Origin: CAYYYP01 sp964475985
GTDB lineage: Bacteria; Bdellovibrionota; UBA1018; CAYHWW01
Length of the DNA stretch: 64,000 bases
Reading direction: 5' to 3'
Assembly: GCA_964475985.1 (NCBI GenBank)
Contig: CAYYYP010000014.1
Coordinates: 7,867-71,866, forward strand
The notes beneath the pieces were generated by a model. The model did no database searches. It was given only the letters and a program-made list of their open reading frames with translations, and had not been told where the DNA came from. The position numbers were made by a program, and so were the translations under genes. Of the stretch, positions 54,935 to 63,872 are shown piece after piece; positions within the stretch are counted from its first letter, which is position 1, and each line of letters starts with the position of its first letter.

Positions 54935-56233
54935 ATGAGAAAAATCGGGCTCTCCGCACAAATCATTTTGGGAATGTTCATCGGGATATTCACGGGGCTT
55001 ATCCTTAGGGAAAAAGCTGCTCCTTTAGGCGAGATCGGTAAACTCCTCATTCAAATCATCAAAGTGGTGGCAGGCCCGCTACTTTTTTTCACCATTATAA
55101 AATCCATCCAAGAAGCCCATATTCCCCTACGCGCGGGCGGTAGGCTTTTTGCCATCATTATTATCAATGTCTCCGCGGCACTTTGCATTGCACTTTTCAT
55201 GACGAATGTATTTCAGCCGGGCGCACAGCTTGCGGAGATCACTAAGACCCTATCGCCAAGCACCGAAAATGGAATAAGCCCGCTAGGTTTTCAGAAACTC
55301 TCTTTTGCTAAAGTCGTGGCGAATTTTTTTCCATCGAGTATCGCGCAACCATTTGTAGATAACAACATCATGGGTTTGGTATTTTTAGCGGTGTTACTGG
55401 GCTTTGCCTTAAGGGCGCAAACCACTGAGGGGTTGAGGCTGCAGACGGCGAATGTTCTTGGTGTCATTGCTTCAACCTTTGAAAAAACTTTAGCCTGGAT
55501 CGTAAAGTTTGCGCCGCTTGCGGTATTTGGGGTTGTAGCTAAGGCCGTGGGTGAACACGGTTTTGCTCCATTCCTGGGCCTAGCCTCCTACGTTGCCGTG
55601 GGGTTATGCGCCCTCACTCTACAAATGGTATTAGTTTATTTTCCTTGGATCGCATTTTATTCCAAACATAAACTTAGAACTTTTTTGCGCGAATCTAAGG
55701 AAGCTCTGGTTTATTCCATCGGCGCCAACAGCAGCCTAGCTACCCTGCCCCTTACCCTACAAACCTTAAAACGACTGAAGGTTTCGGAATCTGCTTCCAC
55801 ACTAGGTGCGTGCGTCGCGACTAACTTTAACAACGACGGCATCGTACTTTACGAAGCGTTGGCAGCCATCTTTGTGGCGCAGGCCCATGGTATACATTTG
55901 GACCTAGCCCAGCAGCTCACAGTGGTTGGCGCCAGTCTGGTCGCTGCCTTGGGCATCGCCGGCGTACCGGAAGCGGGATTTATTTCGCTTTCCATCGTAC
56001 TCACAACGGTTGGACTACCCACGGAACTTTTGCCCTTGCTGCTCACGGTGGATTGGATTTTAGCGAGAGCAAGATCCGTAGTGAATGTAGCGGCTGATCT
56101 CACCAACTCCGTGATCTTAGATACTTGGATGCAAAACGAAAAAACAGTCCTTACTTCCAGCGCCGAAAATACAGACCAAGTAGACCCCCCAGTGCCAGGG
56201 CCAAAAACAACAATCCGTGCAGCGTATAATTAA
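54935..56233 (+). CDS. Dicarboxylate/glutamate:cation symporter (DAACS family)
   Basis: 432 residues, about eight membrane helices plus two re-entrant loops. The serine-rich hairpin (YSIGANSSLATLPLTL) and the substrate-binding NFNNDGIVLYEALAAIFVAQ and AALGIAGVPEAGFISL segments match the GltP/DctA family. It imports glutamate, aspartate or C4-dicarboxylates with a cation. Its 3' end overlaps the convergent UbiB-like gene by 83 bp. Confidence 0.93.
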   Translation: MRKIGLSAQIILGMFIGIFTGLILREKAAPLGEIGKLLIQIIKVVAGPLLFFTIIKSIQEAHIPLRAGGRLFAIIIINVSAALCIALFMTNVFQPGAQLAEITKTLSPSTENGISPLGFQKLSFAKVVANFFPSSIAQPFVDNNIMGLVFLAVLLGFALRAQTTEGLRLQTANVLGVIASTFEKTLAWIVKFAPLAVFGVVAKAVGEHGFAPFLGLASYVAVGLCALTLQMVLVYFPWIAFYSKHKLRTFLRESKEALVYSIGANSSLATLPLTLQTLKRLKVSESASTLGACVATNFNNDGIVLYEALAAIFVAQAHGIHLDLAQQLTVVGASLVAALGIAGVPEAGFISLSIVLTTVGLPTELLPLLLTVDWILARARSVVNVAADLTNSVILDTWMQNEKTVLTSSAENTDQVDPPVPGPKTTIRAAYN

Positions 56234-57944
56234 CTCCAAGCAGGTTCACTCCACCTATTGCCGTATCACTCCCACGAAGGGAAAGGGCCGCTGAGATGAA
56301 AAGTGCTCCGGTAACATGGGCTCCGCTCAATCCGCGGTAACTACGCTCCACCTGGCGTCTAAGCAATTCCACTTCTTTGATTTTCACTTCAAATGCAAAA
56401 TCATTGCTATTGAGTTTGCGAAACATCCAACGGATTTGCCGAGGTAAGGTTTGCACCAGCGCCGTGACATCGCGAAAAACCCAGGCCGTATCCTTACTTA
56501 AGCGCTGCATGGAATACCGGTCTTTCAGTGAGGTCTTCACTAAATCCTGCCCCAGTGCAAGAACATCGAAATCGGGATCTAACTGTTTGCCCAGCCCTTC
56601 GATAGTGAAGATGGCTTTAAATACGATCATCCATTCGCTTGGAATTTTAATATTGTATTGAACGGCGATGCGCGTGGCTTCAATGAGAATTTGCCCCACC
56701 TGCATATCGCTAAGCGAAAGCCCCATATAAGGGGACAAAGTATTTCGGACTTCGCTTTGGAATTTCTCAAAATCAATGCCCGCGCCGTAGGCCGAAAGAT
56801 CGGCATATTCGTAACAAAGGCTTTCGTAATCCTCTGCCAACAGCGCCAGCATCATACGCATGAAAGTGTCCTTGGCCTTCTCGCTAAGGCGCCCCATGAT
56901 ACCAAAATCAATGACGCCCAAAATGCTTTCGCCCGTGAGGGGATCCTTCATGGCAAAAAGATTTCCACCGTGGAGATCACCGTGAAAAAAACCATCCACC
57001 AAAACCATTTTGAAAAACGCACGCCCCCCAACGTCTACGATTTCCTTAGGGTTGATGCCATTGGCCTGTAGCGCCGCCACATCGGTGATGCGTACGCCGC
57101 GAAGGCGTTCCTGGGTTAAAACTTTCTCCGTTGAATAGGCCTTATAAATTTTTGGGATTTTGATCCGCGGGTTATCTAAAAAATTATTCGCCACCTTGAT
57201 AGCGGCACTCGCTTCGATGAAAAAATTAAGCTCAAAATTAAGAGTCCGAAAAAACTCTTCTACGATCTGTTTTGGACCTATGATCCTGGTCTCTGGGAGA
57301 TATTTTTCCATGAGGCCCGCCAGCAGCGTTAAAATAGAGATATCGCTCTTAATCACGTTTTCGATATCCGGGCGCTGCACCTTCACTACCACTTCTTCTC
57401 CGGTGGCAAGCCTCGCTTCGTGAACCTGCCCAATGCTAGCCGATGCCAGCGGCGTTTCGTTGAACCATGGGAAATGATCCTGAACCTTGCCCCCCAGTTC
57501 TTTTTCGAGGACTTGGGCAATGACGGAATATGGAAGGGGGCTCACATTGTCCTGAAGTTTTTTAAATTCTTCAATGTACTCATCGGGCAACATGTCGGGC
57601 CGATTTGAGAGAAGTTGACCTAGTTTAACAAAGGTAGGACCTAACTCTTCAAATGCTGCGCGAAGCCTAATCGGGATGGTCAATACATCCGTGTGATCGC
57701 CGTGTCCCTCGGCAATGGGTAACAAATCACCATTGTGATCTAACCCATCACCGTTCGTGTCAATTACGACCGCTTGATCCAAATCCGAACGAACATCACT
57801 TGAGGGAATTGCGTACTTTTGTAAACCCATACGCACCAAGGTGGTCTGGAAACCGTGGCGCGCAAACACTCCAAGAATTTGCCGCAGTCGTGAAACATTT
57901 TTCACGGCCCGCGTCATCTGACGCCCGGCAGTGATGATCCTCAT
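56151..57944 (-). CDS. UbiB/ABC1-family atypical kinase
   Basis: 597 residues. The GPTFVKLGQLLSNRPDMLP signature (KxGQ motif), ASIGQVHEARLATGEEVVVK (alanine-rich nucleotide loop and lysine), MVLVDGFFHGDLHGGNLF (catalytic loop) and VIDFGIMGRL (metal Asp) are all present. Two membrane helices close the C-terminus. Relatives support ubiquinone or lipid metabolism. It overlaps the RNase R stop by 4 nt, so both are co-transcribed. Confidence 0.93.
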   Translation of the reverse strand: MRIITAGRQMTRAVKNVSRLRQILGVFARHGFQTTLVRMGLQKYAIPSSDVRSDLDQAVVIDTNGDGLDHNGDLLPIAEGHGDHTDVLTIPIRLRAAFEELGPTFVKLGQLLSNRPDMLPDEYIEEFKKLQDNVSPLPYSVIAQVLEKELGGKVQDHFPWFNETPLASASIGQVHEARLATGEEVVVKVQRPDIENVIKSDISILTLLAGLMEKYLPETRIIGPKQIVEEFFRTLNFELNFFIEASAAIKVANNFLDNPRIKIPKIYKAYSTEKVLTQERLRGVRITDVAALQANGINPKEIVDVGGRAFFKMVLVDGFFHGDLHGGNLFAMKDPLTGESILGVIDFGIMGRLSEKAKDTFMRMMLALLAEDYESLCYEYADLSAYGAGIDFEKFQSEVRNTLSPYMGLSLSDMQVGQILIEATRIAVQYNIKIPSEWMIVFKAIFTIEGLGKQLDPDFDVLALGQDLVKTSLKDRYSMQRLSKDTAWVFRDVTALVQTLPRQIRWMFRKLNSNDFAFEVKIKEVELLRRQVERSYRGLSGAHVTGALFISAALSLRGSDTAIGGVNLLGVNYTLHGLLFLALALGGLLGLYFRRWK

Positions 57945-60505
57945 TTGGTTTTTCCTTTTTGCCGGCCCAACGTAAAGTCCACGAATCCCTGATCCAGATC
58001 ACAGCGAAGCACGGTGACGGTGAGTTTATCGCCAAGTTTGAATTTTTTGCCGGTGCGTTTTCCAAAGAGCATGATTTTCTCTTCATCAAATTCATAATAA
58101 TCACCGCCGATTTCGTCCATGGGAACAAAGCCTTCCACAAACCAGCGATCAAGCTCTACAAAAATTCCGTTTTGATTGATGCTGGAAATTTTTCCACTCA
58201 ACGTTTCACCGAGGAATTTCTCCATAAAGCGGGCCTTCTTAATTTTTTCTACGGTGGCAGCAATGCGGCCTGCCTTTCGTTCATAACTTGAGCAGTGCTC
58301 CGTGGCCGTGACTAAATACTTTTTAAAGGCCCCGAGTTCGTCACCAACGAAGGGTTGCATTTTTGCGTAGCGCTTTAGAATTCGGTGAACCATTAAATCT
58401 GGATACCTTCGAATGGGCGAAGTGAAATGGGTGTAATTTTCGGAGGCCAATCCGAAGTGCCCAAGGTTTTCTATGTCGTAACGGGCCTGCTTCAAAGATC
58501 GCAAAAGAAGGTAACTCAAAACATTGGAAAGCGGGTGCGCCAATACGGAATGCATTACGGAAGAGATTTTTTTGGGATCACTGCCATCACCGAGGTCGAG
58601 CTTCAGGCCTAGGGCCATGGCAAAGCGTTGGAACTTTGCAAGCGCGTCGGGGTCAGGGTCTTCGTGAATGCGGTAAACAAAAGGCCAATTCTCACGTTCC
58701 ATGAGTTCCGTCACAGTTTCATTGGCCACGATCATGAACTCCTCGATGAGACGATGGGCGTCCATGCGCTCAGCCTTAATGATGTCAATGGTCTCGCCCG
58801 TTTCATCCAGGATGACTTTCGCTTCCGGTAAATCTAAATCAAGACTTCCACGCTCGAATCGAAGTTTGCGCAGGATGCGGAAGAGCTCATAGGGCTCCAC
58901 CCACTCTGGCGCGCCAGCATCGAACTCTTTCTGGACATCTTCATAAATGCATCGTCGCTTGGATAAAATCACCGCTTCAAAGACCCGTGAGGATTTTTTG
59001 CGGCCCTCAAAATCAAAATGCATCTCACAAACTAAAGTAAGCCGTTCTTCATTGGGCTTAAGACTACAAGAGCCGTTGGAAAGCGCTTCCGGAAGCATCG
59101 GTACCACGTAGTCCGGGAAGTACACACTGGTGGAGCGTTCATAGGCTTCCTGATCAAGCACGGAACCTTCCGGTACAAATTCCGAAACATCGGCGATGGC
59201 GACGTAAAGGATGAAACCACTTCGGCTTTTTTCAACACAAACGGCGTCATCAAAATCCCTGGCGTCTTTACCGTCAATGGTGACAAACGGTTTGTCCCGC
59301 AAGTCGCGCCGGGAGTTTGGCTTGCCCAGGGAATTGAGTTGATCATTAATACTAGATAAACTTTTTTCATTGGCAATATTCTGGGCTTCTAAAGAAAATT
59401 CCTGGGGCCACTGCGCGCGGGTGACCACGGCAAGGGTATCAAATTTAGGCGAAAGTTTTGGCCCAAAGTTTTGCAGAATTTTTCCGCGTAGCCTTGGTTC
59501 ATATTGGGTGATTTCCACCATGACTTTATCGCCGTCTTTGTACTCTGAACTACCATGGGGTGAAATGCCGGGCGGTAAATCAATTTCCACAAGTTCAAGC
59601 ATGGTTTTGTCGCGAAGTTCAACATAGGCCTTTTTCTTATGGGCGACGAATACGCCAACGAAATTTTTGATGCCTCGCCGAGTGACCTCAAGCTTTAAGA
59701 CCTCTTGGTTTTTGGGATCTAGCCATACCTTTACGAAATCTCCAGTAACCAGTTGGGAAGCGAAATCCGCCGGAATAAATACATCGTCGGTTTTTGCTTG
59801 AAGTAGAAACGCGAAACCTTTTTTATTTTTCTGAACTTCACCTTCAATAATTTGCAGGGGAGCACGGCTGCCCGGTTGGACTTTATGCCCGCCCCGATCC
59901 TTTTTGGCATTCTTAGAATGGTCTTTGCCCTTGTAAAAATCTTCACGCCGATCCAGGCGATTTTTCTTATCGTAGGTATTGTCGTGTTTTGCTTTGCCAC
60001 GAGGTTTGTTTACCGACCATTTGCCAGTACCCTGCAAAGAAGGGTCATCCGGGAGGGGAACCTTAAATTCCGGAACGGGAATTTTCTTACCCTTGTCTTT
60101 GCCTTTACCTTTTCCTTTACCGTGTTTTTTGCCCTTTCGGGAATGCCGATCGGACTTATTGCTTCGGTAAGGATCGTTAGAGTGGAGCTCCTTTTCAAGT
60201 TCTTCATCTGCTTCGTCGTAGGCCGGGCGATAGGGGTCAAGCTTTCCTTCCTTAGAAGATACGCGCTCCAAAAATGCCTGGGGACCTTTTCCAGGTTTGG
60301 TTTTTGGCAGACCCTGAAATTGTTCTTCGAAGGAATCTTTAGGTAATGCCTTTAAAATTTCTTTTTCGGCGGCGGCAGCTGCCCGATGAGTTTGGGATGA
60401 AGCCGTTACGCCAGGAATAACCTTCTTAGGTGTGTTTGCCGGAAAGGTTGCAGGAGCGGCATTTTTCTTTTTGGTACGGGATTTTAAGTTCTTAGCCATC
60501 GCCAT
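57941..60505 (-). CDS. rnr: Ribonuclease R
   Basis: 854 residues. After a long basic, low-complexity N-terminus (residues 1 to about 215, with runs of Lys-Gly such as HGKGKGKGKDKGKK) come cold-shock domains, the RNB catalytic domain with IDGKDARDFDDAVCVE (acidic metal site), and a C-terminal S1 domain (LSGKISSINQNGIFVELDRW). It degrades structured RNA 3'-5'. The basic extension is far longer than in E. coli RNase R. Confidence 0.94.
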   Translation of the reverse strand: MAMAKNLKSRTKKKNAAPATFPANTPKKVIPGVTASSQTHRAAAAAEKEILKALPKDSFEEQFQGLPKTKPGKGPQAFLERVSSKEGKLDPYRPAYDEADEELEKELHSNDPYRSNKSDRHSRKGKKHGKGKGKGKDKGKKIPVPEFKVPLPDDPSLQGTGKWSVNKPRGKAKHDNTYDKKNRLDRREDFYKGKDHSKNAKKDRGGHKVQPGSRAPLQIIEGEVQKNKKGFAFLLQAKTDDVFIPADFASQLVTGDFVKVWLDPKNQEVLKLEVTRRGIKNFVGVFVAHKKKAYVELRDKTMLELVEIDLPPGISPHGSSEYKDGDKVMVEITQYEPRLRGKILQNFGPKLSPKFDTLAVVTRAQWPQEFSLEAQNIANEKSLSSINDQLNSLGKPNSRRDLRDKPFVTIDGKDARDFDDAVCVEKSRSGFILYVAIADVSEFVPEGSVLDQEAYERSTSVYFPDYVVPMLPEALSNGSCSLKPNEERLTLVCEMHFDFEGRKKSSRVFEAVILSKRRCIYEDVQKEFDAGAPEWVEPYELFRILRKLRFERGSLDLDLPEAKVILDETGETIDIIKAERMDAHRLIEEFMIVANETVTELMERENWPFVYRIHEDPDPDALAKFQRFAMALGLKLDLGDGSDPKKISSVMHSVLAHPLSNVLSYLLLRSLKQARYDIENLGHFGLASENYTHFTSPIRRYPDLMVHRILKRYAKMQPFVGDELGAFKKYLVTATEHCSSYERKAGRIAATVEKIKKARFMEKFLGETLSGKISSINQNGIFVELDRWFVEGFVPMDEIGGDYYEFDEEKIMLFGKRTGKKFKLGDKLTVTVLRCDLDQGFVDFTLGRQKGKTK

Positions 60506-60637
60506 TAGAGTCTACGGTTCGGAATTAGAATCGTCAAATTAAGCACCATCCCTCCAAGTAGTTTAAAACTACCCAATTTTTAGTGCCCATGTTAGTTTTC
60601 GGTTCATTGACATTTTGGGCCCGCAAGGCGGTACCAC

Positions 60638-60722
60638 GCGGCTGTGGTGGAATTGGTAGACACGCACGATTCAGGGTCGTGTACTTAACCGTGTGAGAGT
60701 TCGAGTCTCTCCAGCCGCACCA
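60638..60722 (+). tRNA. tRNA-Leu (anticodon CAG)
   Basis: 85 nt including an encoded CCA. Acceptor stem GCGGCTG (60638-60644) pairs with CAGCCGC (60712-60718); the T loop is TTCGAGT; the anticodon loop has CAG in ACGATTCAGGGTCGT. The long variable arm marks a class II tRNA. It stands next to a small toxin-antitoxin island. Confidence 0.95.
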
Positions 60723-61032
60723 CTTGTCTTTTTCGCGCCTGGACGTCGCCGGATCTTATCGGCTCGCTTCACTACGCATTCTGCTCCGTGACAGTGCTGT
60801 TGCACTGGCGCACATTTCGGGCTCGTGCCCTCAATGCCGCGCTGGACAGAAGTCCAGCTTGTGCGCGCCTCTTCGACCGACTCGCCAGACGCGAAAAATC
60901 CTGCGTGGTGCCTTTTCAATCAGGGATTCGTGATTGGGTTCGGGGGGATTCTCGGCGCTTCGCTGGAGAAGGGGGGAGCTTGGGGAGATTGGCCATTGAA
61001 TGGTCTCGTTGAGCCTGCTTGCTCTATTCAGC
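60723..61032. other. 310-bp region downstream of tRNA-Leu
   Basis: GC-rich, no supported gene. Open frames on both strands are short and overlap the tRNA or each other. I see no repeat of the tRNA end that would mark an attachment site. Confidence 0.5.
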
Positions 61033-61353
61033 TTAAAACTTAGATTTCTGTATTTTTGCCTTTTTTAAGCCCGCCCTGGGTGCAAGCCACTCTTGCATCA
61101 AAATCTTGATTTGAGTTTGATAAGGGATGTTTACGAGAGCTGATTGGGCGCGAAATGCTTCGAGCAGAGGTTCTGGGATTTTTATGCTGATAAGGCGGCT
61201 TTTCACTTTTTTTTCTGTGAGATCCGGTTCTCCGTGAAGCCGTCGGAAACTTTCTAGAAAGTTGAGAATTTCTTCGGTGGAAATACTTTTGCAGTGCTCA
61301 AGGTATTCTTTGGAGAAGTACTGAACGGGTCGGAGCTTCTTAGGAGCAGTCAT
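61033..61353 (-). CDS. RHH/BrnA-like antitoxin-type protein paired with a nucleotidyltransferase
   Basis: 106 residues. A central segment, SRLISIKIPEPLLEAFRAQ, followed by VNIPYQTQIKILMQEWL, is a ribbon-helix-helix-like core; the C-terminus is basic. Its start overlaps the nucleotidyltransferase stop by 4 nt. It lies downstream of the presumed toxin, the reverse of the usual order. A role as antitoxin and repressor at the palindrome near 61832 is inferred. Confidence 0.68.
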   Translation of the reverse strand: MTAPKKLRPVQYFSKEYLEHCKSISTEEILNFLESFRRLHGEPDLTEKKVKSRLISIKIPEPLLEAFRAQSALVNIPYQTQIKILMQEWLAPRAGLKKAKIQKSKF

Positions 61354-61817
61354 TTCTTACTTAGCTCCTTCAACGCATTGATGTCTTGAATATCCTGGGG
61401 ACGGCCGCTCGCGGTTTTCATGAAAATGAGGTCTTTGATCGAAGCTACATTCAGAAACTCATCACCGAATTTAATTTTTGCGACCGTCATCTTGTTTAAA
61501 TCATGAGTGAGAATGACGTCGACGATCTCCGATGGCCGTTGCGGATTAAAAAAATTCCATGCGATGAGGTTTTTATTTTGAATGTATTCCTCCCGGAAAA
61601 GAAATACTTCCTTCGCCGTCAAAGGAAGGCGCGACTCCAACCCTAATTCATGAAAAGCTTTTTCGGCGCCTAAGAAATCTTTTTGGGAAAGACGCAGGAC
61701 GATGTCCACATCCAAAGTACCACGCACGGCACCGTGCAGCGCGACGGCATAACCACCCACTAATGCGTAAGGAACTTTATATTTGTTAAGTATTTTTGCT
61801 AAACGAGGCAGAAACAT
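61350..61817 (-). CDS. Nucleotidyltransferase, AbiEii/MNT-like toxin candidate
   Basis: 155 residues. YALVGGYAVALHGAVRGTLDVDIVL holds the GG...GxR...DxD pattern of the polymerase-beta-like fold (minimal nucleotidyltransferase); a second conserved run, LIFMKTASGRPQDIQDI, fits the AbiEii/DUF6036 group. Such enzymes modify tRNA or protein targets in toxin-antitoxin systems. Coupled by 4-nt overlap to the RHH-like gene. Confidence 0.78.
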   Translation of the reverse strand: MFLPRLAKILNKYKVPYALVGGYAVALHGAVRGTLDVDIVLRLSQKDFLGAEKAFHELGLESRLPLTAKEVFLFREEYIQNKNLIAWNFFNPQRPSEIVDVILTHDLNKMTVAKIKFGDEFLNVASIKDLIFMKTASGRPQDIQDINALKELSKK

Positions 61818-61831
61818 GGTCAGTCACCAAG

Positions 61832-61851
61832 GGTATATACTAGTATATACC
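61832..61851. promoter_or_regulatory. Perfect 20-bp palindrome before the nucleotidyltransferase gene
   Basis: GGTATATACT and its exact complement meet without spacer, ending 14 bp before the ATG (61817). Position suits an operator bound by the RHH-like protein. Confidence 0.68.
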
Positions 61852-62073
61852 TAGCTTAAATATATGCAAGGACGCCTAATGACTAACCGTCGTGAGGTAA
61901 AAATAGATCGCTTTTACCCCACTCGTCCTGCTCACCTTCTCCCCGGTGGCACCATGATCACATATCCATCATTGCGGGGATATTCGGCTTCGGTCGGGAC
62001 TGCATCGAATTCGATGCAAAGCCCCCCAGAACCGGATATCTATGGCCGCAGTCAACCTTGCGTCAAATCAAAA
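61852..62073. other. Spacer between the two toxin-antitoxin modules
   Basis: A 70-codon open frame occupies most of this stretch but shows no conserved look and no ribosome site, so I do not call a gene. It probably carries only promoter DNA. Confidence 0.5.
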
Positions 62074-62099
62074 TAGGTGTTACACTGAAGTAACACCTA
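62074..62099. promoter_or_regulatory. Perfect inverted repeat upstream of the RelB/RelE-type pair
   Basis: TAGGTGTTAC and GTAACACCTA are separated by 6 bp, 33 bp before the ATG; a second small inverted repeat AATGTA-GA-TACATT follows at 62101-62114. This fits an operator bound by the antitoxin. Confidence 0.68.
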
Positions 62100-62132
62100 A
62101 AATGTAGATACATTGGAATTAGGACGTAAATT

Positions 62133-62354
62133 ATGCCAACCGCGAAAAAAAGAATCAATCTGTCCGTCGACGACGATCTCTACGATGAGCTGGAAAAACT
62201 CAAAGAGTTAAAGGGCGCACCTTCCCTTTCCGCCATTGTTATTGAACTTGCAAAAGAGGCCCTCGAACTTCAAGAAGATCTCTATTTCGCTAAAATCGTT
62301 GAAGAGAGAAAATCAGAGCAGACCCTTTCCCATACGAAGATTTGGAAAAAATAG
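62133..62354 (+). CDS. RHH antitoxin of a RelB/RelE-type pair
   Basis: 73 residues. RINLSVDDDLYDELEKLKE is the ribbon-helix-helix strand and first helix, followed by a second helix (SLSAIVIELAKEALELQ) and an acidic tail for toxin binding. It directly precedes the toxin gene with no gap. Confidence 0.86.
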   Translation: MPTAKKRINLSVDDDLYDELEKLKELKGAPSLSAIVIELAKEALELQEDLYFAKIVEERKSEQTLSHTKIWKK

Positions 62355-62615
62355 ATGTGGGCCATTGTCTATAAAAAGTCCGTGCAGAAAGATCTCAAGG
62401 GAATTTCCAAGGACATACAGTACCTCATCCGACGCACCATCGAAGATAAACTCATGGTGGATCCCGTGCGATTCGGACTTCCGTTGCGACGCAACTTGAA
62501 AGGACTGATGAAACTCCGGGTGAGCGCATATAGAATCATTTATTCAATCGAAAAAACCACGGTAACCGTGCACGTAATCACAATCGGACATCGACGGGAG
62601 GCTTACAATAAGTGA
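62355..62615 (+). CDS. RelE/ParE-family toxin
   Basis: 86 residues. The start WAIVYKKSVQKDLKGI, the arginine-rich core (LPLRRNLKGLMKLRVSAYRII) and the C-terminal strand VITIGHRREAYNK follow the RelE fold, in which the Arg and Tyr residues help cut mRNA in the ribosome. Starts immediately after the antitoxin stop. Confidence 0.9.
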   Translation: MWAIVYKKSVQKDLKGISKDIQYLIRRTIEDKLMVDPVRFGLPLRRNLKGLMKLRVSAYRIIYSIEKTTVTVHVITIGHRREAYNK

Positions 62616-62696
62616 GCAGCGTTCGCTGAAAGAATAATGCGCGGAAGGGGAACGAGATAAGCTATGGTTGAGAATTTCATCAATAAAAAAACGTTT

Positions 62697-63872
62697 TTAC
62701 CTACCCGGCATATACGACGGCCTACCCTCAATCCTGGTTCGGTAAATCCCATTTACTAGTTCAAAGCGAGTCGTAGCTTCATTAATGTCCGCCGCTCGCT
62801 GCTTCACCCAATCCATCTTTTCTTGTCTAGATAAAGGAACCCACTGCAGTGCATACTCCTGGGGTTCCTTTCGCGGATCAATTACCTTTGCCGCAGATGC
62901 GCCTAAACCTTCGCGAGTGGCCCAAAATTCGCGCCAAGCTTCTTTGAAGGTAGCGGCCTGGGGAACAAAATCAGGGATATCGGTATTCCTATGCACTATA
63001 TAACCGGCCACCCCATCCTCATACCCATCCGATGATCCGTGCTGCATTCGGTTCAACGCTGCAAAAAAATCTGTACCTAAAACGGTGGCATCGGAATTGG
63101 ACAATATGCTTTGTAAGTAAAGTGAAAATCCAGCAGTTCCCTCGTCCATATTAGCCGCAGCGTTTCGAACTAATTTTTCAAGCCAAAGTCGCAATTCGCA
63201 ATGCTCGCAATTCGGTTCATACTTAGGCTGCACCCAATGATCATGGAGCGCCAAAAGCAACCCATCCCGTGTTCGTGCACGCTCCATATAGGGTGGTGGG
63301 GCGTAAAGGATCAGCATGTGGTAACTAGAATCATGTATGACGACGGGGCCTGACCTCGCGATGGGGATTTCGCCCCTCGCCGCATGCACAGCATATTGTA
63401 GTGCGGTAAGCGGAATACTTTCGGCATCCACAAAATGAATCCGAATGGGCTCTTTGCCGGCCGCGATGAGGACTTCATTCACTTTACGAATCGCTCCGGC
63501 AAGTTCCGCGGCGTCCGGTGCGGTCATCAAATCATGAGAGAGCATTTCAAATCCAAAGAACTTTGCCACCTCCTCACCGACCGCAAAAATAAACCAACGA
63601 GGGTCGCCTTGAACGGCGTCCGGCATCGATTCGTAATCAGATCTCCACTCCAACCCATAACGCCGTTTTAAAAGATGGCGGATTCCGCCATGATAACCAG
63701 CAACGGCCCCCACGACATCGACGGAAGGTCGCTTGTTTGACACGTGGATTTTTTCTGGGTTTCCGCTGGCAACGCCTTGCATGGATCCTTCGCACCCATC
63801 GTTACCGGCCTGTACTCCGGGTGAAATACAGGCAAGAAAATAGATTAACATAAAGGAGAAATGAGGCTTCAT
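62697..63872 (-). CDS. Secreted protein of unknown function
   Basis: 391 residues from ATG 63872, with a signal peptide (MLIYFLACISPGVQAG); a TTG start at 63905 would add 11 residues. A CxxC-like NCEHCELR cluster and conserved-looking HDSSYHML and LHDHW segments are present, which may bind metal or form disulfides. The last third is charged and helical. The family is not recognised; it stands alone next to the toxin-antitoxin island. Confidence 0.66.
   Translation of the reverse strand: MKPHFSFMLIYFLACISPGVQAGNDGCEGSMQGVASGNPEKIHVSNKRPSVDVVGAVAGYHGGIRHLLKRRYGLEWRSDYESMPDAVQGDPRWFIFAVGEEVAKFFGFEMLSHDLMTAPDAAELAGAIRKVNEVLIAAGKEPIRIHFVDAESIPLTALQYAVHAARGEIPIARSGPVVIHDSSYHMLILYAPPPYMERARTRDGLLLALHDHWVQPKYEPNCEHCELRLWLEKLVRNAAANMDEGTAGFSLYLQSILSNSDATVLGTDFFAALNRMQHGSSDGYEDGVAGYIVHRNTDIPDFVPQAATFKEAWREFWATREGLGASAAKVIDPRKEPQEYALQWVPLSRQEKMDWVKQRAADINEATTRFELVNGIYRTRIEGRPSYMPGR

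Noticed and set aside
60551..60580. GTAGTTT-A-AAACTAC palindrome followed by T-run as a terminator
   Set aside because: Short AT-rich stem in a promoter region, with no gene ending just before it on the plus strand.
60607..60612. TTGACA box before tRNA-Leu as a promoter -35
   Set aside because: No acceptable -10 lies at the right distance upstream of the tRNA start.
60671..60919. Minus-strand frame ending in GAAGETRTLTRLSTRP across tRNA-Leu
   Set aside because: This ending is the usual translation of the antisense strand of a tRNA gene, not a protein.
61864..62076. 70-codon plus-strand frame between the toxin-antitoxin modules
   Set aside because: No ribosome site, no conserved-looking sequence and unlike composition; also runs into the operator of the next module.
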